A stretch of 20,057 nucleotides of DNA from JANQTF01 sp036835375. Its GTDB lineage: Bacteria; Bacteroidota; Bacteroidia; J057. The notes under the pieces were generated by a model that saw only the letters and a program-made list of their open reading frames with translations, ran no database searches and was not told the origin of the DNA. The first letter of the stretch is position 1. Each line of letters starts with the position of its first letter. Where the stretch lies: NCBI GenBank assembly GCA_036835375.1, contig DAITMB010000094.1:1-20057 (forward strand). Direction: 5' to 3'. The position numbers and the translations under genes are program-made. This document shows positions 1 to 6,901 of this stretch, piece after piece.

Positions 1-296
1 CGCAAGGCGGGCAGGATCGCCTCTTTGCGCAGCATGAGCGCCAAGAGCCTTGCATCCACAGAAATACCGTCGCCGGGAAGATCATTTTTCTGTAAAAATG
101 CTTTCACGGCAGCTGTGGTACTTCCTCCAAATCCACCGTCAGCGCGATATTTATCCCAATTGAGTTCCTTGGAAAAACCGAGGCTGTAGAGCAAGATCTG
201 AAGGGCACGCACGCCGGGTCCTTTGCTATTGCGTTGGAGGGTTTCTTTTGATTCAACCTTCAAGGTCAGGGTATCAATGGATTGAGCTAGTCTCAT
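1..296 (-). CDS. Peptidoglycan-binding-domain protein, N-terminal 98 residues (partial)
   Basis: The reading frame opens at the ATG complementary to 294-296 and stays open to the left edge, so the C-terminal part is outside the window. Residues 26-80 look like a PG_binding_1-type repeat: GPGVRALQILLYSLGF, then a W-D-K-Y segment, then ADGGFGGSTTAAVKAF and GDG. This matches the helical fold used by many cell-wall enzymes to hold peptidoglycan. No signal peptide or membrane segment is visible at the N-terminus, which is odd for a wall-binding protein and leaves its location open. The catalytic or partner domain, if any, is not visible. The following gene on this strand (WG-repeat protein) ends about 200 bases upstream. 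No clear TAnnTTTG promoter was found in that gap. The domain call is fairly secure; the overall function is unknown. Confidence 0.7.
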   Translation of the reverse strand, partial: MRLAQSIDTLTLKVESKETLQRNSKGPGVRALQILLYSLGFSKELNWDKYRADGGFGGSTTAAVKAFLQKNDLPGDGISVDARLLALMLRKEAILPAL

Positions 297-493
297 AATG
301 GGAAAAATGGCAGATATGGAGGAGGTGAAATGCGCGGCAAATTTTACCGGAGCAGCAAGCCTCACTCAGAAAGATATGGCAAAAAATAGAAATATGCGTC
401 TTCTTCCACCCCGGATTCCCGATGTGATGAGCGGATGAAGACATTACTACCTAGATCAGTCTAAGGAAACCCGAACTCCGTCGCGCAGCTCCC

Positions 494-1171
494 CTATTCG
501 CAGCCTTCGACACAGCGGCCATCTTTGCCGATATAAAATCGGTCATCGCCCAGCTTGACGATCGCCTTGCCTTGAAAAAAGGACGAAGCTTCCTCATACA
601 TGAGCGGAATAGCCAATTGGCCTTGTAAGTTCAAATAGCCGTACTTACCAGCCAATTTTACCAAGACCATCCCTTCTTCCGGGAGATGAGCATGGTCATA
701 GATGGGCGGAATGACCCACGCGCCAGCCTGATCCAAAAATCCAAATTTGCCATCTAAGCGAACCATTCCGAGTGAATCCTGAAAGCTCCATGCTCGCTCA
801 TATTCCAGTGGAATCTGAATCGTGCCATCCAGCGCCAGATAACCTTCACGGCCCTGAACTCCGACGCGCGCCAGACCATGGGAGAAATCATTGGCTTTGT
901 CAAAACGGGGCGCTATCGCTACTCGCCCAAGGCTGTCGCGATACCCAAATTTGTTGGCCTGCCGAAATCGAGACATGCCTTCGCTCTGCGGCCACTGCTC
1001 TGCGGAGCCGAAATCGCGAGCCATCATCGTCTCCACTGACAGGGAGTCCGGCTGAGCACATACCCAACCAGGAGCCAACAACAGCAGCGTTCCCAGAATC
1101 CGCAAAAGCTGATTGGTGAAGGTGGATGGGAGATAAGAATATGCTGGGGGGAAAACGCTAGGCTTGGACAT
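494..1171 (-). CDS. Exported WG-repeat protein
   Basis: This 225-residue protein has a hydrophobic segment at about residues 21-38 ending in VCAQ, which fits a signal peptide cleaved near residue 39-40 after an unusually long N-region. The mature part is a run of WG (KWG) beta repeats of about 34 residues. They begin near residues 74, 108, 142 and 176, each with a K-x-G-Y/F motif, an L/DxxG turn, an I-P-x-x-Y/F motif and an aromatic-rich F-x-x-G-x-A-x-V end. A shortened fifth copy with two cysteines (CVEGC) closes the protein. WG repeats are common in exported Bacteroidota proteins and are thought to mediate binding; no enzymatic role can be assigned. The start is the only ATG giving a leader; it lacks a Shine-Dalgarno sequence, as is usual here. 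It is divergent from the downstream EEP gene. Confidence 0.8.
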   Translation of the reverse strand: MSKPSVFPPAYSYLPSTFTNQLLRILGTLLLLAPGWVCAQPDSLSVETMMARDFGSAEQWPQSEGMSRFRQANKFGYRDSLGRVAIAPRFDKANDFSHGLARVGVQGREGYLALDGTIQIPLEYERAWSFQDSLGMVRLDGKFGFLDQAGAWVIPPIYDHAHLPEEGMVLVKLAGKYGYLNLQGQLAIPLMYEEASSFFQGKAIVKLGDDRFYIGKDGRCVEGCE

Positions 1172-1315
1172 ACTTTAATTTACCTCAAAGGCGCAATCAA
1201 ATTTTCTGAAAAGATAAGGAACGCTTTTGTTGTGATCAACGAAAGGGTGAGCGACCTTTACGCACTTTGCATAAGGCTTTTTTAACCGCCCGAGATCTTT
1301 ACTGCCGTTATTCGT

Positions 1316-2572
1316 ATGAAATTACGCTTCCATTTCGCCATTCTTCTGCTGCTGATCTTCTCATGGTCCTCTCTCCAGAGCCAAGTTCCGATCCGCGTGA
1401 TGCAATACAATCTACTTTTTTTCGGTGACTGCTCCGGCGTTACCACTTCCAGCAAATATCAGTGGTTGGGCACCATTCTGGAGCATGTGAAACCCGATAT
1501 TCTCGCCGTCAATGAGCTGATCCCACAAACGGCTTATCTCAATGGCATTCGGGTCCTATCCTTTGATTATACCAGCAGCATCGCCTCCTTCCCGATTACC
1601 AACCAAGCCAATTCCAACATTGTGAATGGGCTTTTCTACAACACGGATAAATTTACACCCGCCCAGACGCAGACCGGTATCATTGCCAATTCTCTGCGTG
1701 ACATCAATGTCTATCGACTGATCTATTTGCCTTCCATCAGCAATGGAGCTACCGATACCTTGTTTGTGACCTGCATAGTGGCCCATTTCAAAGCTGGCCA
1801 ATCCAGTGCTGACGCGAGCTTGCGGGCTGTGGCTGCCAACTCCATCATGAGCTACCTTGCCGACGTTCCCGATGAAGAGTACGTGCTCCTGATGGGTGAT
1901 TTTAACGTGTATAACCACCAGGAGGCAGCTTTTCAGGCTCTCATCAACGGTCCCCAGCCGAGTGAACGGCTGATCGATGTGTCTGGCAAAGGAAATGGCT
2001 GGAATGGAGCTTCTCACGCCATCATTCACACCCAATCTACCCGAAGCAGTGGCACAGATTGCGGCTCAGGCGGAGGAATGGATGATCGATTTGACATTAT
2101 CCTAGCCAGCCAGAGCCTGATTGATGCAACTCAACCCATTCGAATTGATTCGTCGAGCTACCGCGCTTTGGGCAACAATGGCCTGAGCTACGATCGCGAA
2201 CTCAGCTGCACCAACAACAACACCGTTCCAGTGGAAGTGTGTGTGGCTTTGAAACAAATGTCGGATCACTTACCTGTCGTCGTGGATCTCATCGCGGATG
2301 CCTCTGTAAGCATCGACCGCCAGCTCAACGCATTCCGTCTCGCTGTTTCTCCTCAAGATGAAGCAGGAGTGTGGCAGGTTCGACTGCCGCAAGGAAGTGG
2401 CTGGATGCTCAGTCTTGGCAACATGAACGGCGCGAGGCTGCTCGACCAGCGCGTGACCGAGGGCAACACCACCCTGGACCTGGACCTGCGCCACTTACCT
2501 GCCGGTTGGTATTGGATTCGCTTGGCTGATGCCCGTGGCAATCAAGCTTGGAGCAAGGTATTTCGCCCTTGA
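1316..2572 (+). CDS. Secreted endonuclease/exonuclease/phosphatase-family protein with T9SS-like C-terminal domain
   Basis: The 418-residue product has a signal peptide (residues 1-22, leucine-rich core, cut near SQ/VP). The EEP fold is recognised by N32 in MQYNLL, E67 in AVNEL, H157 in AHFKAG, D195 and N197 in GDFNVY, a DDRFD block at 256-260 and the terminal SDHLP with D317/H318. These are the expected metal and catalytic positions of the DNase I/sphingomyelinase/phosphatase superfamily. Sequence alone does not separate nuclease from phosphodiesterase activity. Residues about 335-418 form a beta-rich tail with LDL-x-x-LPAGWYWIRL and an SKVF ending, resembling type A T9SS sorting domains that direct export and surface attachment or release. 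It is flanked by short intergenic regions and appears monocistronic. The start codon is followed directly by the signal peptide, which supports it. Confidence 0.85.
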   Translation: MKLRFHFAILLLLIFSWSSLQSQVPIRVMQYNLLFFGDCSGVTTSSKYQWLGTILEHVKPDILAVNELIPQTAYLNGIRVLSFDYTSSIASFPITNQANSNIVNGLFYNTDKFTPAQTQTGIIANSLRDINVYRLIYLPSISNGATDTLFVTCIVAHFKAGQSSADASLRAVAANSIMSYLADVPDEEYVLLMGDFNVYNHQEAAFQALINGPQPSERLIDVSGKGNGWNGASHAIIHTQSTRSSGTDCGSGGGMDDRFDIILASQSLIDATQPIRIDSSSYRALGNNGLSYDRELSCTNNNTVPVEVCVALKQMSDHLPVVVDLIADASVSIDRQLNAFRLAVSPQDEAGVWQVRLPQGSGWMLSLGNMNGARLLDQRVTEGNTTLDLDLRHLPAGWYWIRLADARGNQAWSKVFRP

Positions 2573-2749
2573 TTTCGTCTATCCTTCACCTTTGAGTATG
2601 ATCTCAGAAGGTAAAAGCGCCACTCTCACCGTTTTGAGTGAAAGCGACCTTTGTGCTATTTGCTGGAATTACTAGCAAAGAGCCCAGAAATCGACTAAAT
2701 TTTTGTTACTTTTTTCTCACAATATTAGGATTATTGCCAATTGATTTGC

Positions 2750-2757
2750 TATTTTTG
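2750..2757 (+). promoter_or_regulatory. Bacteroidota-type -7 promoter box for the SLT gene
   Basis: TATTTTTG matches the TAnnTTTG -7 consensus of the Bacteroidota primary sigma factor. It would start a transcript near 2762, giving a leader of about 47 bases before the ATG at 2809. No good TTG -33 element is seen 19-21 bases upstream, so the call is tentative. Confidence 0.4.
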
Positions 2758-2808
2758 TTAGCACGAGTTCAGAAATGAATCTCATCACACTAACACATCG
2801 GAATTGTC

Positions 2809-3585
2809 ATGCGTAATTATCCTACTTCAGCGGTGTTCCAGTCTCCCCAAAGGACTGGACATCACCACACACAACCTCATGCTCTGACACGGCCACTTCA
2901 GGGAGGTGGTAAGCGATTCGGAGAAATTATTATCATCGCCCTGATCGTAATCGGCGTCAATACACTCCTTCGATTGCCGGAAATCAACCTTCAACATCAG
3001 GCTTCCTCTACGATGCTGGGTAGCATCGCCAGCGAGGCCCCACGCGATGCTCCCCTTTTCTTGCTGGAGAAAGCGAGTCTTTTTGTTTCAGACGTGACGG
3101 CCTTTGAGGACAAAGTCAAAGACATATCTTCCATGCTGGGCATTGCCCCGGAGTGGCTGATGGCCGTAATGTATTCTGAGAGCAAATTTGATGCTTCTGT
3201 GGAAAATCTAAAGGGTAGCGGGGCCACTGGGTTGATCCAGTTCATGGATGCGACCGCACACGAGCTCAACATTAGCACGGAGCGTCTCCGCCGGATGAAT
3301 CACCTCCAGCAGTTGGAGTATGTCTATCTCTATCTGCAAAAAGTGCGCGAGCGCTACGGTGACTACACCAGCCTCACCGACTTGTACCTGGCTGTGCTTT
3401 ATCCAAAAGCGCGGGGAGAAGACTACTGCTACACGCTGTACGCCAAGCCCTCTCAACAGTACCTCCAAAACGCGGGTCTTGACGAAAATAAGGACGGCCG
3501 TGTCACTGTCAGCGACATTGAGAAACGAATGCAACGACTGTATCCCACTGCTTTCATAGCCCAACCAGCCGGCGGCTACTTATGA
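2809..3585 (+). CDS. Membrane-anchored SLT transglycosylase-like protein with EF-hand-like loop
   Basis: This 258-residue protein has a 38-residue polar, histidine-containing N-terminus, then one hydrophobic segment (about 39-54, IIIIALIVIGV), so it is probably a single-pass membrane protein with its bulk in the periplasm. Residues 105-190 resemble the soluble lytic transglycosylase domain: WLMAVMYSESKFD with a candidate catalytic glutamate at E124, then GATGLIQF at 138-145. Such enzymes cleave the glycan strand of peptidoglycan. Near the C-terminus, residues 225-236 read D-E-N-K-D-G-x5-D, a calcium-binding EF-hand or dockerin-like loop. The lysozyme-like domain is short and the usual tyrosine-rich C-terminal motif is only loosely kept, so activity is inferred. 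It is followed by a strong terminator and converges on pepT. Confidence 0.75.
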   Translation: MRNYPTSAVFQSPQRTGHHHTQPHALTRPLQGGGKRFGEIIIIALIVIGVNTLLRLPEINLQHQASSTMLGSIASEAPRDAPLFLLEKASLFVSDVTAFEDKVKDISSMLGIAPEWLMAVMYSESKFDASVENLKGSGATGLIQFMDATAHELNISTERLRRMNHLQQLEYVYLYLQKVRERYGDYTSLTDLYLAVLYPKARGEDYCYTLYAKPSQQYLQNAGLDENKDGRVTVSDIEKRMQRLYPTAFIAQPAGGYL

Positions 3586-3616
3586 TTTCCTTCCAGTATT
3601 GCGTGCATCTTGACCG

Positions 3617-3641
3617 AGGAGGCCTTTGGGCCTCCTTTTTT
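3617..3641 (+). terminator. Rho-independent terminator of the SLT gene
   Basis: An 8-bp stem AGGAGGCC / GGCCTCCT with a TTTG loop is followed directly by a run of six T residues. It lies about 30 bases after the SLT stop codon. The minus-strand side has no T tract, so it probably serves only the plus strand. Confidence 0.9.
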
Positions 3642-3744
3642 GCGAAACGCTTGCCTGTAGATTCCTTTTTGCTTTGCTATTCCATTTTTGCAAAAAAAGC
3701 GTGAGCAGGCAAATATTTCAGCTACGCTGAAAGCTTCCTTGCAC

Positions 3745-5010
3745 TTAGCCAAGGGATTCCTCAGCACAAATGATAGCGATTTGCACGATGGTCTCGGCAG
3801 ATTTTTCCATGTCCTGTCGCGAAACCCATTCATACTTGGAATGAAAAGCATGCTCACCCGCAAAGATATTGGCCGTAGGAAGTCCCATAAACGATAGCCG
3901 TGACCCGTCGGTACCGCCCCGAATGGATCTTCTCTCAGGCATCAATCCTACCCTTCGCATGGCTTCCTCGGCCCATGATACAACTTGGGGGTGCTGGTCG
4001 AGAATTTCTTTCATGTTGCGATATTGCACTGTGTGCTTCATCGCAATGTGGCTTCCCGGATAACGGGCACTCACCGACGCTGCCAAGTCGGAGAGTTGGG
4101 CGAGGTGATCGGCCAATCTCTCTGTCTCGAAGTCGCGGATGATGAAATGTATGATGGCCTCTTCCGCAATTCCCTTCATCTCGACTGGATGCACGAAACC
4201 CTCCCTTCCCTCGGTGCCTTCCGGCGAGAGCCTCAAGGGCCAAGCAGTGAGAATCTCCCCTGCGATCTTCAGGGCATTTTGCAATTTCCCCTTCGCAAAG
4301 CCGGGGTGCGCACTCACTCCAGAGATGGTCATTACCAAGCCATCGGCTGAAAAGGTCTCGTCTTCGAGGGTACCGACTCTTTCCCCATCGACGGTGTAGC
4401 CAATATCGGCAGCCAGCTTGTCCATGTCCACCCGCTGCACGCCCCGCCCGATTTCTTCATCCGGCGTAAATAAAATCCGAATGTCGCCGTGCAAAATCTC
4501 TGGATGAGCCATCAAATAGGCAGCCGCGTCCATGATGGCCGCAACACCAGCTTTGTTATCAGCGCCAAGCAGGGTCGTGCCCGAGGCGGTGACTATGTCG
4601 TGGCCGATTTGGTGCAACAAATCGGGATGGTCTTCAGGACGCAGAACGATGAGCGGATCGTCGGGCAGGACGATGTCGCCCCCTTGGTATTCTGCATGAA
4701 CGATCGGGACCACGCCCTCGCCGGAGGCATCGGGAGAGGTATCGACATGAGAGCAAAAACACAATACCGGTACGCTGCCCTCCACTGTCGCCGGAATGCT
4801 CGCATAGACGTAGCCATGTTCATCCAAGTGGGCGTCGACGACTCCCATGGCCTGCAATTCCTCCACGAGCAAGCGTGACAAGTTCTTCTGCCTTTCTGTG
4901 GAAGGCTGCGAAGGGGAATGAGGATCTGACTGTGTATTAATTTGAACGTAGCGAAGAAATCGCTCCAGACACGTGTGGGTAAACGGGGGAAGGGGTGAGA
5001 AAACAGGCAT
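3745..5010 (-). CDS. pepT: Peptidase T (tripeptide aminopeptidase)
   Basis: PepT is a cytoplasmic di-zinc M20-family enzyme that removes the N-terminal residue from tripeptides. With the start at the ATG complementary to 5008-5010 the product is 421 residues, close to the usual 410. The reading frame is open further upstream to 5142, but the family begins at about ERFLRYVQINTQSD (residues 16-29), so the longer form is unlikely. Metal-site motifs are all present: SHVDTSPD (H88, D90), GADNKAG (D151), TPDEEIGRG (E185/E186), YTVDGE (D208) and the final AFHSKYEW block (388-395). The dimerisation (lid) domain occupies roughly 215-330, starting with ISGVSAHPG. The gene diverges from guaA and converges on the SLT gene. 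No promoter matching TAnnTTTG was found upstream. The identification is secure. Confidence 0.95.
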   Translation of the reverse strand: MPVFSPLPPFTHTCLERFLRYVQINTQSDPHSPSQPSTERQKNLSRLLVEELQAMGVVDAHLDEHGYVYASIPATVEGSVPVLCFCSHVDTSPDASGEGVVPIVHAEYQGGDIVLPDDPLIVLRPEDHPDLLHQIGHDIVTASGTTLLGADNKAGVAAIMDAAAYLMAHPEILHGDIRILFTPDEEIGRGVQRVDMDKLAADIGYTVDGERVGTLEDETFSADGLVMTISGVSAHPGFAKGKLQNALKIAGEILTAWPLRLSPEGTEGREGFVHPVEMKGIAEEAIIHFIIRDFETERLADHLAQLSDLAASVSARYPGSHIAMKHTVQYRNMKEILDQHPQVVSWAEEAMRRVGLMPERRSIRGGTDGSRLSFMGLPTANIFAGEHAFHSKYEWVSRQDMEKSAETIVQIAIICAEESLG

Positions 5011-5356
5011 GTGATGATAGGTTCCTGAGGGGTTGGTGATGTGCTGAAACTTGAAATGGTCTGATGTTGCTGAGTCGAGCCCGGGACGCGATCCTTGAAA
5101 AAGGGCTTTGGGAAGCGAATAAAAAATAGCGCCATCCACCAATTTTATGAAAATTCCAGCGGAACTTCATTTTCTTTCTCTCTACGAAAAAAGTGAAAGA
5201 CAAGCGGAAGTCCAATGAAGAATGAGAATCTCTGACTTGTGATAGGGTATGGCAAACCGGGATGCAGGGCAAAAAAAGAGATTTTACTGTGTTCAGAGGC
5301 CAATCTTTTTGCGGGCATTTTTCCATCATTCCCCGGGAGAACTTACCTTTGCGGCC
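5011..5356. other. Divergent intergenic region pepT / guaA
   Basis: This 346-base stretch holds no convincing gene. Both flanking frames stay open into it (guaA from 5249, pepT from 5142), but the added residues do not match the families. The guaA -7 box sits at its right end. The pepT promoter should be here but has no exact CAAAnnTA (the minus-strand -7) match. Confidence 0.6.
5344..5351 (+). promoter_or_regulatory. Bacteroidota-type -7 box immediately before guaA
   Basis: TACCTTTG is an exact TAnnTTTG match ending 5 bases before the guaA ATG at 5357. Transcription would begin at about 5355-5357, so the mRNA would have almost no leader. The -33 region is poor (TTTTCC near 5318-5323, 20 bases upstream), so the box could be coincidental. 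Confidence 0.45.
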
Positions 5357-6886
5357 ATGCATCCGAAAGTACTGATCATTGATTTTGGCTCACAATATAC
5401 GCAGCTGATAGCCAGGCGAGTACGTGAACAACATGTCTATTGCGAGATCCAGCCTTATCAGAAGGAGATCGTCGCCGACGAGTTCTTAAAAGGAATCATC
5501 CTTTCTGGCAGCCCCTGTTCGGTGAATGACTCAGGCGCTCCTGACATGGATCTTTCTCCCTGGATCGGGCGCTTGCCTGTGTTGGGGATTTGCTACGGCG
5601 CCCAGCTCATCGCAAAGAACTTTGGCGGAACAGTCGCCAATTCTGCCACACGCGAATACGGCAGGGCCCACTTCGAGCCAATGGCAACCAGCCGATTGTT
5701 TCAAGGGATGGCTACCCAGTCTCAAGTCTGGATGAGCCACGGCGATACCATCGTGGCATTGCCTGATGGATTTGAATTGGCAGGCAGCACTTCTTCTGTG
5801 CAAGTGGCTGCCTACCAGCATGTGGAGCACCCGGTTTTCGGCCTGCAATTTCACCCTGAAGTTACCCACACAGTAGAAGGTGCCGAGGTGCTGCGCAATT
5901 TCCTCCACGAAGTCTGTGGACTAGCACCCGACTGGACACCCGCCGCCTTCATTGAGGAGACCGTCGCCGACCTTCGTGCCCAGCTGGGAGACACGGAACG
6001 GGTGATCTGCGGCCTGTCTGGTGGGGTGGATTCTACTGTCGCAGCGAGCCTGATCCACAAAGCCATCGGGCAGCGGCTCACTTGCATTTTTGTGGACAAT
6101 GGGTTGCTTCGAAAAAACGAGTTTGAACAAGTCCTCCACCACTACGAGCAATTGGGCCTCCACGTGATCGGGGTGAATGCCGCCGAACAATTTCTTTCTC
6201 AGCTCGAAGGCGTCATTGATCCGGAGGCGAAACGCAAAATCATCGGTCGGGTCTTCATCGAGGTATTTCAACAAGAAGCCAATAAATTGGAGGGAATCTC
6301 GTACTTGGCTCAAGGAACCATTTACCCCGACGTGATCGAAAGTGTATCAGTCAAAGGACCTTCTGCCACCATCAAGTCTCATCACAATGTGGGTGGGCTT
6401 CCCGCTTCGATGAAGCTAAAAGTGGTAGAGCCTCTGCGCTTTCTCTTCAAAGATGAGGTTCGAAAAGTGGGCTACGACCTTGGGTTGAGCCATTCCTTCA
6501 TCGGACGGCACCCCTTTCCCGGACCTGGGTTGGCAATCAGAATATTGGGGGAGGTGACCGAAGCGCGCGTTGCGCTTCTACAGGAAGTGGATGCGATCTT
6601 CATCCAGGAACTCAAACTTGCAGACCTGTACGATGCCGTTTGGCAGGCTTTCGCTGTGTTGCTGCCAATCTCCTCAGTGGGTGTCATGGGCGACGAGCGC
6701 ACTTATGAGCAGGTGGTGGCATTGCGAGCTGTGGGAAGCCGCGACGGCATGACAGCAGACTGGTCGCACTTGCCTTACGAATTCCTGGCTGAGGTATCGA
6801 ACAAGATCATCAATCAAGTCCGTGGAGTGAATCGTGTCGTGTATGACATCAGCTCTAAGCCGCCGGCAACCATTGAATGGGAATAA
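5357..6886 (+). CDS. guaA: GMP synthase (glutamine-hydrolysing)
   Basis: GuaA converts XMP, ATP and glutamine to GMP, the last step of guanine nucleotide synthesis, in the cytoplasm. The product from the ATG at 5357 is 509 residues, typical of the family, and begins with the canonical KVLIIDFGSQYTQLIARRVRE. The frame is open 36 codons further upstream but those residues are not family-like. The class I amidotransferase domain has the triad C79 (LGICYGAQ), H166 and E168 (FHPEV). The ATP-pyrophosphatase P-loop is SGGVDS at 221-226. The dimerisation domain ends with the diagnostic KPPATIEWE. The next gene starts 15 bases after the stop on the same strand, so the TPR/periplasmic-binding gene is probably co-transcribed. 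Confidence 0.98.
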   Translation: MHPKVLIIDFGSQYTQLIARRVREQHVYCEIQPYQKEIVADEFLKGIILSGSPCSVNDSGAPDMDLSPWIGRLPVLGICYGAQLIAKNFGGTVANSATREYGRAHFEPMATSRLFQGMATQSQVWMSHGDTIVALPDGFELAGSTSSVQVAAYQHVEHPVFGLQFHPEVTHTVEGAEVLRNFLHEVCGLAPDWTPAAFIEETVADLRAQLGDTERVICGLSGGVDSTVAASLIHKAIGQRLTCIFVDNGLLRKNEFEQVLHHYEQLGLHVIGVNAAEQFLSQLEGVIDPEAKRKIIGRVFIEVFQQEANKLEGISYLAQGTIYPDVIESVSVKGPSATIKSHHNVGGLPASMKLKVVEPLRFLFKDEVRKVGYDLGLSHSFIGRHPFPGPGLAIRILGEVTEARVALLQEVDAIFIQELKLADLYDAVWQAFAVLLPISSVGVMGDERTYEQVVALRAVGSRDGMTADWSHLPYEFLAEVSNKIINQVRGVNRVVYDISSKPPATIEWE

Positions 6887-6901
6887 CCTGATTCTGAATT
6901 T

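Noticed and set aside
772..1119. 115-codon plus-strand frame opposite the WG-repeat gene
   Set aside because: Antisense to a repeat protein with regular WG units and a signal peptide.
2593..2620. Hairpin CCTTTGAG / CTCAGAAGG after the EEP gene
   Set aside because: The stem contains a G-U pair and a bulge and has no T run after it; too weak to call a terminator.
3716..3732. TTTCAGC/GCTGAAA hairpin just after the pepT stop
   Set aside because: The 7-bp stem is perfect, but the minus-strand sequence after it (TATTTGCC) lacks a T tract, so a terminator is not supported.
3985..4350. 121-codon plus-strand frame opposite pepT
   Set aside because: It is antisense to a clear peptidase T sequence with all metal ligands, so it is a shadow of that gene.
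5011..5142. Upstream extension of pepT by 44 codons
   Set aside because: The added residues do not resemble the PepT N-terminus, and the start at 5010 gives the normal length.
5249..5356. Upstream extension of guaA by 36 codons
   Set aside because: The family begins at the ATG at 5357, and the extension would cover the predicted promoter box.
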